A DNA stretch of 64,000 bases from Paragonimus skrjabini miyazakii (taxonomy: Eukaryota > Platyhelminthes > Trematoda > Plagiorchiida > Troglotrematidae), in assembly GCA_014338405.1 (NCBI GenBank), contig JTDE01000273.1:113490-177489 (forward strand), in the 5' to 3' direction. Position numbers and translations under genes: made by a program. The notes beneath the pieces were generated by a model that saw only the letters and a list, made by a program, of their open reading frames with translations, was not told where the DNA came from and searched no databases. Of this stretch, positions 26,601 through 41,600 are shown in pieces (the stretch's first letter is position 1; each line of letters starts with the position of its first letter).

Positions 26601-29600
26601 CAATGAGGATAAAATCGAGTGACGGTAATGGTATTAACGAACTAATTAAGATTGGCTTGTAGTTGTGGTTCCCCCCCCTCGCCTACAGATGGCTTTTCAG
26701 TAGTGTTTTAAACTACAACCCGTACCAACACTGCAACAGAAAATTATCAGTTTTCCGCTGTACTTTAGTGAGATTGTACCTCGAGTGCGTAATGGTCCGC
26801 CATTTTGTTGTTGTTGAACGCTGTCAGTTAAGAAATTTTCGGTGGACGCACATTTCAATCTCCGTTTATATATTGCCCACGAAATTTGATTTACCTAATC
26901 ACAGAGCTTTGCTACACTGTCAAACTCACCTCCACATTGCCTCTCCAAACGGTAAATTAGACCATTCTAGGTCTTCTGTTGAACGCAAGCAAGACGGCTG
27001 GCATGAAAACTTAATTCATCCATTGTGTTAGAGACCACACGAGACAGTGCACTTTGAACTATGGGCACAAGAAATCACGTGGCGATGACTACGCGCTCTT
27101 GATAACTATATGTGGTTTCCAGCATCTCTTTTGAGAAGCATTACACTTTTGAGAACAATTTGGGATAGCCAAAATTATCGTATCCTTCAATCCTTCTGCT
27201 CTGAATTCAGCTAACTGTACGCATTTTGCAGCCGCGATGTGAATGTCGTGCGACGATAATAGGCTGCTACTCAGCCCATACGACGTTTCCAGTTACTTCA
27301 TTTACTTCCACAGGTAAGCCATGTGGAATTCGTTGATAGCTCTAACAGACCTAGCCCGGAAAAGATGTTGGGGACTGGAGTCTACTTACAGCAAAATTTA
27401 CAAGAAGCACACATACATGCGCCAGTCTTTTGAAGAATCGACATATGCATCTTCGGAATTACACACGCGACCCAACGGGTGCATGTTTTGGTGAACAGTG
27501 CACAAGCCTTCCAAATATATCTATGAGAAGTATCAGCTTGTTCAAGTTATGATGCAAAAATTTTAATAAGTGTAGTGTTAACATGACGATCTTGTTCTTT
27601 GATTTGAAATGCGGTTTTCTGTGTCTCATCTTCGAGGGTACAATTCTTGTTTGACTACTTGCACAAAAATAACCCATAGCACCAGCTTAGATAAATGAAA
27701 CTCTTGTAAAACTAAACTTGTCTATTTATTAAGCATTTTTCTCTTATCTGCGAATTAAACTCACTGAGTGTGCACAGCGTGTTATAATCGCTGGAATGTA
27801 TGTGGGTCCCCACACATACACAAAACGTTGTCACTTGAAAAAATGGTTTAAGTTATATATTTTCGCTGACAGCGGTATTTTGTAATTAAATGTGATCAGC
27901 CACTTACTAATATCATAGTTTACTTCAAAACTTGATATAGAATTTCGAAACACATCAAGATGAAGGTTCAAACTAGGTGAATGCCACTTTCTGTTTTCCA
28001 TGTTATGTTACGCAATTTCACAGATTTCAAATAACTCAACACTAGGGCTGCAAACACCCACAGACGCCACATTGACCGTGTGTCATGTGATCTACGCGTT
28101 GCGCTCTTAACATACAAGAAAATCAATAAAACACATTGCGTCATCATTAATTCTGTTTTTCACACGCTGGTTTATTGAGTACAGACGTTCTCGGTGGCAG
28201 GTTTTTCTGAAAAATGGTTTACCAAAACCAAATTGACTTGGCTCTACTCCCAGCCTTATATGCGTTCACACATTGTTAATAACAAGACTACCCCCATAAG
28301 CTTAATGACGTCGCTCGGACGGGTTCAGTATAGTGCAAGGAATTAGCTTAGTTTTGTACCGTCACATTCCGTCCACAAAAGTTCTAAATCAGAACCAGGA
28401 CGCAGGTGAGTAATAAAACAGTGTGAGTTCTCATTGAACAAGTAGTTTGTGAATTTCAGTTCAACGAAGTAATTCGTCCAAAGATTTCACCCCACTCGGA
28501 CACACGCGTAAAGTGAGACCAGTAAAAGTTGCATTGCACTATCAAATCAATTCAAATAAACCTCGCGATTGATTAATACTGATCTCCAACGCTGATCTCA
28601 AGGCCATTAGGACAGTGTACAACACTTACCGTGAATTATCGGATCGGTTTGAAATTTGGTCTTCAGACTGTGTATATAACGTGAGCAGAAGTCCTTACAC
28701 AGCTCATTGACCTTGTGTAGTTCCAGTAAGTGAATACGTAAAACTTGAATCGCTTTGACAATCTGAATGACGACGACAAAGTGTAAAAATGAAGGAAGTT
28801 ATCAGTATATGAACACAACCAAATAACACTCCATTAGTAACTTGTATATATGTATACATACAAATAATTGTCTGATTTCCATCGAGACTGGTTGTTATGT
28901 GTTGAACATCACTCACAGTTGCCTGCAATTTTGAATTTCCGCGGACTTTCCACTCAATCCATTTCGATTTGGAGTGCTACACCCGGGTTTCGTTCCCAAT
29001 AGAGATTGTCAGTAGCGTATCTCCTATCTACAACATGGCGCCAAAAGCCGATCTGCATTCTCATTTGGGAAACCGGCTAACCACTGAATCAGTAACTGCG
29101 CATTGGGTACGGCCAAATAGTCACACGTAAAAGCCCAGCCTGACTAGGTTGTTAATAACGTTCAGTTTGTCCGAGTGTCTTGGGAGGAAAAACAGAAACT
29201 GTCCTGCTAGCTTCAATTACTAAACTGACAATCAGGAAATATCTTCAGAATGAACTAACGTAAGTCGTCAAACCACCTGAGTAGTGTATTGGTTAACATA
29301 CTACTAACTAGCTCTAACAAAAGCAAACCTAGTGTCTTCCTTGTGAAAAGAAATGAGCAGAAATGCTACCTGAAAGGAGATTTTATTTGTAAACGTGTAT
29401 TTCATGTAACATTCAGTTTTCCTTAAAAACAAAGCATTAAATTATTCAACCGCTCTTTTTACAAATTTATTATTTGCAGATATTGACTTGGCGTCACTAA
29501 ACAGTTTACCGCTCTGGTAGGTTACTCCTTTGAAACAACAGTTCGCGCCAACGTTTATTACGCCTGGAAGCAAATTTTTCATCGCTAATCCTTCAGCTCT

Positions 29601-32600
29601 GGTATATCAACTGGTTGTTTACAAGTGGTTAACATTGAGTAGTGTTAGTACACTTTTAAAATGACTCACATCCGGTTGCAATTTTCACAATGCAGACGTT
29701 TACTGTATCATCTGGGTCAGTTCGGAAAATGCATTCGAATACAAAAGCCGCAACAGAACATGAACGAAGCAATTGACTGTATTCAGCTAAAAAGTTTCTC
29801 ACCTGATTATGGTTGATGTAGAGTTATGCGGAATTGACTCGTTGTACTGATTAATTAAACACATACATTATGAAGCTGTTTGAACAACCTCAAAACTGGC
29901 TTGCATGCTTGCACTCGAGCGCTGTCAGTGTGAATGTGTGTCCCATAATGATGGCAGCCACTAGTGCACCTAGTGGAATCTACAGTAATACCGATTTCAA
30001 CGGCAGCAGTATTATTCATCACGACGACAACAACAACAACAACAACAGCGAAAGTAGTTAGAACAATTGACTGACAACTGTGACTCACCAGCTCGTCCAA
30101 CTCGCTGTCATTAACAAACAGATTTAACTTCCGGTTATCCTCAAACACGCCTCCATCAAGTCCGACCGTTGTCGTGTTTGTGCTTGTAATGGTCTTGGCC
30201 GTATCATGACCGTACTCAGTATCTACCAGTCTGGCAACTTTGTCTGACTCCCGCGACTTGTCGGTTGAGTGTGACCGTATAGATTTGCCGGAACTGAGTT
30301 CTGTAGTACTAGCACCGACACTACCCCCACCCCCGTTGTGTTTGAATCTACCTGAACCACTGCGGGTGGAACGTGTAGCCGCTAAATTGTAAGCTGGATC
30401 GAACGGTGCACTGCTGTTGGCAATGGTCAATGTCGATGTGCCGGAGTAGTAATTTTTCGGATTGCATCTGTTCAATTTGATTAGATCCCCGTCTTCTAGT
30501 TCCATCTGACGTTGAACAAAGCCTCGAAGCTCCTCGTTAAATGCGTCCAAAGGTGGAGGAGAATCAGGTCGGGCTGAAGCCATTTCACATTGTTGCAACA
30601 ACATTGCTAACAATGGATAGAGCGGATGACTGTGGTGCAGGGAAATCGATCAAGAATAAGTGTTGAGAATATAAGACCAGCTGAACACAACATATAAACT
30701 ACTTAGAAAACCTTCATTCTGTGTATTTTGTTCCATCAGACAGGCAGTCTAATATGAACCGAATCTTGTGGACATTTCACGATTCAGTTCAGTTTGTATT
30801 ATCACCTTGACCAGACTATAAGTTTAACCTATAACTTTGTAAAAGTTATGCAATGTTCTTTTGTACACCAGAAGTTAGTATGTACGGTTTATATTCGCTT
30901 TCAATAATAACCTTGATTATTCATCTGTTAAATTATGTTTTATATGAACCTCACTTGATCACGTTATGTTATTATAGTGTGTATGACTGATTCTCGCTTT
31001 GTCTAAAAACTGTCCTGATCAAAATGTGTCATACAACATACTGGCTAAATGAATGAGGTCAATTACTGAAGAATGATATGCGACGTTAAGCAAACAAAAT
31101 TCATGGTGTAATGTATACAAACTCATACGGATGAAGTGCAAGGCATGACAGTGCTTACTATTAGATACTTTCGAAGAAGTAAATAACCTAGAACAGTGCA
31201 TAAAACGCCCAGCACGAGGAGCCTAATATAACCGGAGAATAAGCAGTACGACAATTGTGGGATGAAACTAAGCGGATCAGGGAAACGGTTTATGAGCAAC
31301 CTTCATATATCTCCCCAGAAAAACTGAAGAGCGGTCTTCATTAGACTTAAAACTATCTATTTAACTGCCCTAGTCAAGAGTTTATGAGTTAGACTGATAA
31401 TTGTTTAACGCTTGTCTAAGTCTGGATATTCTTACACCAGCGTAATCATCGTGCATTCTTACTGTTTCCCGATGTAACATCGACCAGCAGTTTTGGTTAT
31501 CTTTTAGTTAGGCTGCTTTGTTTGCGTCAATGTACGATCCTCCCTCAACAATATATGATGATAACATATTCTTCACAACCTGTAGGTGGATTTTTTCTGT
31601 ATTGTGTTACATTTTCACACATACATTGCTTTCCAGTAGAATTAAAAAAACAGTTTTGATAAGCCTACAGTGTCAGCTGCCTCTTGCAAAGTGAAGTGGT
31701 CTTAATCGCTGTGTCAGAGTCACACTGACCACGTTCTTTAGAACACTTTTAGGTTTACTAGAGTGTGATGCTCGTCGCAGACAGCTCCGTACACAAACAA
31801 TACTAGTAACTTATCCATTTGATCACAAATTGATTCGGTTAGTTACTGATCCTAGTCGGTGTCGGAGCTACTGTTACGGAGAGAATCTCAAGGGAAAAAG
31901 ATATGGGAAGAAGTGTCATTTCAAGTAATATTTCATTACTAATGAGTAGTTTGACAGATTTGATGATTGAGAGGAAACCCAATTGTGAGAAATCGGAGCT
32001 TTGGCTAGATCCGAACAGGCGACAGAAACAGCATAACCAAACTTGACAAGTATCTTACTAGCTGTTCTACGAAGCAACGCCGAGAGCTCCCAAAGTTCAC
32101 ATTTGGTCTCTTTTATCTACCCACCCCAATGTCCCATATGGAATCCACCAAATCATCCGCAGGAGCGACTGCCTCGACAGGATTTCCTAAATAGTTCACG
32201 CTGGAATCCACCAACATCACTGTTGAGGACTGTTGAGCAGTTTGGCGGATTTTGCTTCGTAGTTCAGCTGATAGAGCTCTTGCCGCGTTTAGGCATGCTG
32301 TTTCTGTCACCTCTTCGGATTCAGCCATAGCTCCGATTTTTAATAATTTGGATCTCATCTGAAACACGCCTAACTGTTATTAGAACAGAAGTTAGAATCA
32401 TAAACCGGTTAACATAGGACAGCTACACGTCATTTCGTCCATTGCAAAGGCCGTACGACACTCAATTGGTTGGTTTGATACATTGTGTCACGGGTTACTG
32501 ATTCGCAGTGATCAGACGAACAGAACTGAAAATTGTGTTTTCATAAATTTTAAACTAATTAACCGCTTCGTTTTACGTAATGTTTATGAATGTAATGGCA

Positions 32601-35600
32601 AAACCAATAAGCACTTCGACGGACAAAACGAATGGTTTAATTTCTTTTCAAGTTCACATTATCTCCGGAAGTGACGAATCAATTTGTATTATCTGATTGG
32701 AGATGAGTAACAGGAAACCTTACTAAATGAACCACTAGCTTGTACGTCTGGAGCAAACAGGACGGAGAGTGCAGTTAACAATTCACAAACGTGGGATGAT
32801 TGTGTTATACGTTGTCTTGCAAACTACATAAGACTACTTACTTGATAATGGTTTTCTTGTCTGCATCCATTTCCGGATCATTTTGTTGTAATTGCAAGTT
32901 GGTCACGATTGGGAAGCTGTTAAAATAGGTACATATGGAGATGATAAGGGATAGGCTCAGAAAGGTCAAACATGACATTGTATCTGAAAACTGTTATGGC
33001 TAGTGGTAGAAGACGTTGTTTATGACTAAAAACCGTTCAACACTTCCTTGTCAACGCATTAGAATAAGTGAAAAACATGAAGATGCAAAAGTTGGAAATG
33101 TTTAACTTTTTATTACTGAAATAGTCGAAGCATGAGTAATACATTACAATCCACTCAAATTTTTAGCATACCAGCAATCATGACAATTCTGGATGGTAAA
33201 TTCTGTTTCGGAAAGTGGTGAATCGGTGGAATTTGTTTCAACCTCAGCCCGTGCCCATATATGTTCTAAACCGTGTGCAAACCGAAGTTTAAGAATCTGA
33301 TAGGGTGGTGTGTGTACAGTCAAAGGTTATTTTCTACACATATGTTTTACAAGAAGAGGCAATGGGTCTGTAGGATATACTTGTAATGGCCTGATAAAAA
33401 TTTTTCTGGTTGTGTAGTACATAAATTCAGCTAGCTTATGTATCGGCCGTCCTGTTTCATTAATGTTTCAACAGAAAATCAGTAAAAAAATAATTAATAA
33501 ATTCAAACTACAGACAATAGTTCAAGGACATTTTGAGTACAACGCCGATTTAGTATTGTGAATCTATACATGTGCCTGTGGGATCTTTGAGGAAGTTCCT
33601 CTGTGTCCATGACGTGTTTAAATGGAACAGTCAGACACTTTAAACTAGGACCGTGGTCAGATAGTGTACACTGTCTGCACGAATAATCACTGTTATACAT
33701 CCAACCCTTTGTGTTATATGGAATCTACCAAGTAGTCTGGGGGGTTGATTGTCTAAGTAACATTTATCAAACAGTTCACACCGGAAGCTACCAGGGTCAC
33801 TATTGCGGACTGATCCGCCACCGGTAAGTAGTGTGGTATACTTGATAAGTTAAGAGATACCCGGTTGTATATAACATCAGCTTCTACTTGAATGAAACCA
33901 ACAACAGAACCAGCCTTGTCAGCGCTTGCAGTGTTGGGTATGCTGTTTCTCCCCCTGTCTCGATTGCATCAGAATCCCACATTTTTACAAGTCAGTACCC
34001 CCTAAATTACAAAATCAACCAAACGGCTTAACAAGTTCAGTGGTTACTAGTAACGTTAGTAGATTTCGGCGTGGACCTTTTGAGAATAGCTGTTATCTTG
34101 AATAGGCCACTTTTTTATCACAGAGAATTACCTTCATTTCATAATTACATACGACATTCCTAAATCATTCTTATCTGTAGCTTTTATGTTTGGCCAGCTG
34201 ATTATGATAGTGAGATGAAAAATAGATTTATATGACACAAAAAATATAATCATCATTTTGAATCCAGGTTTCCGTTATGCTTCTCCAGGTTTGTAAACCA
34301 ATGATATCACATGATACTCTGATGGAAGATCAAAAAATTCTCTTATGAGAATATAGCATATACTGGTAGAAATTACGTCATTTACATACCTTAATCTAGT
34401 TTTTACACAGAGCGTATACAAAATCTACCTGTCAGAAATAATAACACACTCTGGAAAAAAAAGTTGATGCATGGAATTCTCGAGTAGACAATGAATTAGA
34501 TTTGGTTCATCTGTATATACTTATTGACATGTAGTTTATACATCTCAAACATACTGAAAAAGTACAGAACGTTAGAAGGTTTCCAATGATATATTGTTTT
34601 ATGATTGTAAAACTGTTTAAAACGCGTTTTGATGTTGGAAGCATTTGTGGTTACCATAACCGTTCAACCGTGTGTAACATCATGGTTTCCTTTGGAAACT
34701 GCAGTCCAGAAACTGTGTGCACAAGAAGGTAGTTAATTCTTGCTGACATCTGGTGAACTGGGTGATCGGGATAGCCGTGCAGTATTTTCATCTCATCACA
34801 GTTATACAGCCTAGCCAGAATTACAAAAAGAACAAGTTTATCTCCTATGCACAGTACATCATAAGAAGTTTAGTTATTTACCGTATGGAGAATTGTTTGC
34901 AAATTTTTGGGGTATTTTGGTTGTCTTGGACTGATTTTTAATCATTGCAAGTCTAATAGTGTTGAAAGTTAAAATGAGAAAAATCACTAAAACGAACACA
35001 ATTTTGGGAAACACCGTTTCCTCCAATTTCGCCACAGTTTACGCAAACACTCCGACGAACATTTTATAACGGAGTACGAATGTAAAACGTCAATGCTCTC
35101 GATGTGGTTTCGTAGCTCAGCTGATAGAACACATGTTGCTTGCACAAAGGAGGTGCCTGTCACTGGCTCAAACCTAACCGAAACTCCGACGTTTCACATA
35201 TGAATCGCTTCCTCATTAATAATTTTGACAATAATTTTGACTCATTACTAAAACAATTTAGGGCTTAAAATGAAATTTAAGCCAAGTTTTTTGCATGGAG
35301 TCTTAAAATCGTTATCAGTTTTGATCGGTACATCATAAACGACCCATTATCTTAACCCATGCATTGCTAGTTTTCCATCTCCCATTTTCTAATTAGTCGA
35401 CATAGCGACACTGTGAAAAGAAGATCCCATCCATACATTGTTCACATACGGGCAAACCACTCAGTCGGCCTTAATTCACTATTATTTACTGATCATGCGG
35501 GTACAACTTGATGCCATCTCACTACCCTTTTCGAGAACTCTTATCACATTCATATCAGCAATGCGATCGGTAACGCAGACAGATCGATATTTGCAGAGCA

Positions 35601-38600
35601 TATTTGTTCAAAGCTATGTTCCACAAAACTTAATAGATTTAACTTTGCTTGCAATTCAGTACCGAAATAAACAGATGATGTCAGAAGCCACAGAAACATT
35701 GGTTTGGGGATCCAGACATTCATTTATCTTGCCATAAACATTCGTATGTATTCAAGCCCCCGATAATTTATGTCGCTATACCCACGACGGTTGGTCACCC
35801 GATGTTTACTGGTGTGGCTCGCCACAGCCGTCACTAACGAATGAAAATCTGGTACATTTTTTGACAACCACAAAACAACCACCCACCCAACCACCAGTCC
35901 ATCCAATCATTCAGCCAAACAGTCATTCACCAACTGACTACCCCATCCGGTAGCAGATGAAGTGGACAGAGATGCTTGGACGAGATAATCGACCCGTTGT
36001 GCGTATGAGTGATTGACATAGTAGACCGAGCGAAGGATGGAGGACACGGACAAAAATGTATGCGTGATTATACCCGCATTGAATTAAAGAACCGGTTGCT
36101 GTTAGTTGGCATTCGCCTAAGTTTCCTTATCTTTCGCTAGTTGGTCCAGTCAAACGGGGTCATTACCGCTCCAGTAACAACACTTTTGTCTGCATAGACC
36201 AGTGCAAGCGCAGACGTGTACACACATACAAAGACCCATACATTTCCTGTTTGCAAGCGTCGTTTTTAGGAATATTGAGGAAGGCCGTGGAAAGTCGAGT
36301 TGTAATACTGTCACATTAGTAGTTAACGCATGTCCTCCCGTTGTTCGTATCTTCTTGCGTTTCTAATGTAGTTTATTAGCCCGATGCAGAGATTATCACG
36401 TAAACATGAGTATCATTCCTACAACTTACTAGTTACATAGTTGAACTTTTTTTATGGAATGAACGAAGAGATTAATTGAACCACTTCCACAATATTTCAC
36501 AGTAGCTGCTCAACACAGCACAGAAAACAGCTTTACGTTGTAGGTGGAGGTTACGGTTTTCATTTTGGGTTGTGTATACAAATGAAAATATCATATTAGG
36601 GTGTGGTGAGCGAAATAGGATCGATTTCGACCAACTCTTACCTTACCCATAGATCGAGGTAACTGTTAAATTGCACATACTTGAAGGACCATCAGTGATT
36701 CTCGAGTGCTCTGGAAGCCTTCATCACAATCAAGGAGAGAGTGACAGTACACTAAAAAGTAAACTTTATCAACTGCTCTTCGAGGCAGTTTACTGGGAAT
36801 GCAATGTTTGTGTTACGTTCTAACATGAAGTAGATTTTTAGTGAACCTCGTTCTGGATTAAACACTTGGGCTCATTGGTTTGGACGTGGGATCTGATGTG
36901 CTGTTGAAATTCTCCTATCACAGTACGATCTTTGAATATACCAAACTTCTAACTGTGAGACGTTTGTAGTTGTAGGTGTCCATCAGGAAATAACACCTCA
37001 GAATTAGTAAGTCACGCGACTAGGGGACGTAAGTAATCAGGAAAAGATCTTTAAATGGACGGATGTTTTATGATATTTCAGTAGTGTGAAATCGTATGTA
37101 GAAACCATCGCCAAGTAAATTGCAGATCATAACTTAATCGCATAGCAGTAATTACAGGCAACGGACACAAGCACGTAAGTAGTGAACTTAAATTACAAGA
37201 CATGACAACCAATCTCGTTAAATATGATTCTTTGGGCTGGGCCTAAAAATATTGCTCCATTCGTAGTTTGAAATATTTGACCCATAACTACTAACCCGAC
37301 ATCGCTAGCTGTTAGCAAGTTCTTGTCCATTTAAGTGGCCTGTTGCCTCTTCGTCATCATTATGTCAAATGAACTGGACAAACGCCTGTCACGTGATCCA
37401 TCTAACTTAACTTGTGCATTATCTGTTAATTCGTCACCAATTATTCCATCAGGTGTGATGATTGAAAAGTGAAATAAAACATTTAAAATGCTCACTTCTG
37501 AACATGAGGCAAGGCAACTTTGATGTTAAGCATGTGCATTTATACTACAGAATCTGAATTGAAAGTTGTAACTTCGGATGCACAAAGCCCTTAGGTGATT
37601 CTTCCCCCCAAACAGTAGCGTTCTGTTTTGTAACATATGTACTCGCGTTCTAGTCTAATCATCAACAACGGTGTTTTTTGATCAACTTTATGAGTCCTTT
37701 AGTTGAGCATTGTCATACCTGTACAACAATTAGGAGTCTATGATCCAGTACTATTTTAATACATCACAATTCCCACGCGATCGATGTGTGTTTCACATAC
37801 AAACTGTCGATAACCGGATGTCCGGCCACTTGAAAGCTCTTATCGTAAGTATGTGGTACGTATACCACAATACTCGCATCCGTTATAGATAATCGATACT
37901 GAGAATTCTACTCACGTCTTTTAGTTAATTAACAACTAGTAATAGAGATGTTTATACTTTACCTGTAATGTATTCAGACTGTTTTTGACAAATGCTATCA
38001 CAGGAAAGTTGTTTTGATTATTGTAATGTAAATGCTGATTATAAAAACATTTGTTTGTTTTATTATCACATGATGACGAGACTGTAAGTTTTTAAATTGA
38101 AGTCGTTATGGATTGCATGAATACAGAATGCAGCACTAGGTTGCACGCAAAAAAACGACGACTGAGTCCCTTGAAACCAGTTCATTTAATTGTTGTTTAA
38201 TCAGGTTGGATAGCAAATTGGTTGGGGGTTCGCATTAGAAGCTGAATGTTGATGGTTACACTCGAATCACCGTTGAGTTCAAACGAATTTGACACCATGT
38301 GGATGTGTGAATATAATTTTTTAGGCGATGTTTATCCATCAGAGCAAATCAGATACTGAAATAAGATACCAAAATTAGTCCACATAAGTGATTTTCGACA
38401 CTTTCATGCTAAGACTATTTCCATGATAAAGATTATGATCATACGGGAAATTTGCTCCTTGGTTAACTAACTGTACTTCAAATTAGTAAGTTACGAGTGA
38501 AAAATGTCTAAGTTATTCAGTAGTCTTGTGAGTAGTTCTAGTGACTGCCTAGGTAGCTTCAAATGGAGTAATTTTGCACCTTTCATCCAAACTTCGCGCT

Positions 38601-41600
38601 CTCTCTCTCTCTCTGTTTTCCTACAACCAAAATAATAAATCTCCTACAGTCGCTGATGGTTGAGTGAAAGCCAACGGCACCAAACCTGTGCACACTTACG
38701 GCAGTTCATTCGTTTCTGACTTGAAACATTTTGGCAAAGTCAGACTAATCCCATAGTAAGCGTACCTAATCCGACGTGATCCAAGCTCAGTCTAAACTCA
38801 GTAGCACAGTTCATTCGCCAGAATGAGATGAATATACCGTAAAGTGTTCGATTCACTTTGAAAGAACAGTAAAGACATTGCATATGTTGACTATCAGCAG
38901 AGTAAACTGCGGTGTCTACAGTCTGGACAAAGACTCCCACTTTATCTCATTCCAGCAGTCGTGGTAGAACCAAGTTTCAATTTTTAGTAGATAACCGAAT
39001 ATTTGGCAATCAGGTGTATTGCTTTCACTGCCATTGAATAAACTTTACTCAGAAGTTATACTTCCTTTTCTCCTATATGGAAATCGGTCAACAGTTTTTT
39101 GGTTGGCTTGCAGACTACCAAATGTCCACCAGAACCCCAGATTGGGGTTGTGAAAATTTTTGCACATGTTTGGTCCGGGTGACCATCAGCGAGGTAGTGG
39201 ACAACTGTTTCCACCTTCATCAGCACTATGCTCACCAGAAATCAAACCTACTGCTCGTGAACAGGCGTCACATTAGTAAGCCAACACCGATTGCTCGCTG
39301 AGGAACTTATTAACTAAACCACGGGATGGTGGTCATCCAAATGGCGGCAATGTACTTGCAATACTTTCCTAAGTGAAACGGGAGCGGTAACCGTGACCCG
39401 ATGGTCTTATGGCTAGACCTCTGATCCGTTATTCTATGGCGGCGTAACAATGTGAAGTTTATTCACGGTCAAGGGTTCGAGTCTCCAGCTCGTCTGGTGT
39501 TTATTAGATCCAACAAGATCAAAATAACCGTCTACCACTTCGTTTGTGGTCGCTTGGACCAGCAGTTTGCAAGAACATATCTGACTGTAGTATACTAAAC
39601 GATGACCGTTCATTCAACTGATTCCACTACGGCTGCAACTAAGGTACAGAGTGTGTCTCGTTTATTTTCCTTTCTGTTTTGTTAATGCCACTTTAGTCTC
39701 TACTTTAATGCTACCTTCGACTTTAATCCACGAGTAGCTTTGTGTCTGAGAATGTTAGGTAAGTGTGTGCAGCATGTTAATTGCAAATCCACTATGTAAT
39801 CATCAAATGCAATCATCACCAAACTACATTTCCGTTTTAATCCCACTTTAGCACTGTGCTTACAATTAAAAGATGACACACTTGCTTCTGTAGCCTCACT
39901 CCTTGTATAAACATTTAATTGTTCCTGTGAAACTCGTTACATATGTTTCACTACCAGCTACTTGGTCGTACATATCAGTCAACTTGGATCAGTAATAAAC
40001 GTATTAAAACAAACGTCAGCGCTTATTCGAATTGTGCAGTTCAGTCTCACCACTTCATTGTGCCCGAGTTAATAAACCAGGGGTAATCAATCGAAAACTG
40101 TGAGTAGTCGAATTATTTTCAATAGTGGTGAGTGAACCACACTTTTATAATCTACCTTAAGGCATCAGAAACCGAACCATTTAAGCCATGGCTTACCATC
40201 CACTTCATAATGACTTCAACCTCCAGGGTTTCAGTTACATCCTAATTGTTACATAGTTGTACCAGCGCGTTAATTCAGTTTGTAACTATGACAAAGTTTA
40301 CTTGATAGATAAACACATTACTTCTGTTTGTGGGGCTAGCCCATAAAATGATGTTCCATATGGACGCTATGTATGTAACTTGGTAGCGAACAACGGAAAC
40401 CAAGCATTTCCCCTACACTGTGTTTGTGATTAGACTGAGGATGTGTTTCAGGAATGATTATATTCTCAACAAAGATGCTGTCGCATTTATTTTCAAATAA
40501 TATTTTCTATTCAAGAAAACATCAGTTGTACTAAAGTGAGCATCAACAAGAGGCTCACTGTTGGTTTGATCTGAATGAATTAATCGGGATTGCATTTATT
40601 CTGATAGATGTTGAGATGAACTTAACCTTGGTACGAAATCTGGGTATGTTCTATGTTGCACTTCCGGACAGTTATACACACATCAATGTTTCTATCACTG
40701 AAGTCAGTACAGAATGCCGCTGAATGCTTAGCAAACGCAGCCTTAGAACTATGTTCCACAAGTACTGTTTACGATGAACTTATGTGTTCATGTCGTTCAC
40801 TCATCAGAAGCTAAGCAGTTAAAACCGCACATTAAACAAAGCGTGAGCATCGGCTACAAGCCACAAGTTGCCTACCTTTTTGTACAGTCTGAAGATGACA
40901 AAATGGCTCAACCAACAACTAAAGACCTTCCTAACGTCGTTAGCAGCACACATTTTGTATAACCACTAGACAATGTAATAATTTTTGACAGTTTTTTCCT
41001 CGGCAAAAGCAGTACATGTTTACTCGTGCTCCTTCCTGCTATGTATGTCAATGCAGTGGTCCTGGCAAAGCGAAACTGTAAGGTTCATATGAATTATTGA
41101 TTATTAGGACTCATCCGAGAAAGTTATTCATTGTGTTTTACTAAAACACTGACCAAATCACGCAAAGTTTGTGGAATTTATTTGTATTGAATAGAAAATC
41201 ACTTCTTGGGTGTGGCTAAGGCCAGAGCATACATTCCGAACTCTCATGTTTTGTGTACAGAAAAACAATTTGTGAAATCCGTTGGTCTGTTCAACCCGTT
41301 AGTCGTATAATGTGGCACTCACTCTAATTATCGTCCGCCATGTATAACGGTGGCTGAACGACTTTGTTGTGATCCAAGTTTTCTGCATCAAAATCATCTC
41401 ATTCAGATCCGTGATTCGCCCAATCTCATTCTAACATCTAATGCGTACATACCACGTAAGAAAATGGACTGAATGAACGAAAAACGCAGTCCATTGCCAA
41501 TGAAATATCCATACGCCGAATAAGAAGACTAAACGAATGGAACGGTAGTGAATGCGAAGACGGAGCTGACTGGATTTCCAAATCCGTCAAATTTTAGTTT

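Larger units (their letters stand above)
28763..30088 (-). other. prep intron 3 (about 1.3 kb)
   Basis: Separates the two halves of the conserved N-terminal domain at phase 0. It carries an old palindromic SINE (about 28895-29360) and, close to exon 3, a CAA/GAC trinucleotide run at 30021-30049. Nothing else is recognisable. Confidence 0.75.

Noticed and set aside
26663..27031. 122-residue plus-strand open frame in intron 4
   Set aside because: No domain, no splice context, Trp/Tyr/His-rich reading typical of non-coding sequence.
32113..32367. 84-residue minus-strand open frame with Ala/Ser-rich helix-like sequence
   Set aside because: It lies inside a tRNA-like repeat that recurs at 33.7 and 35.1 kb, so the frame is a by-product of the repeat.
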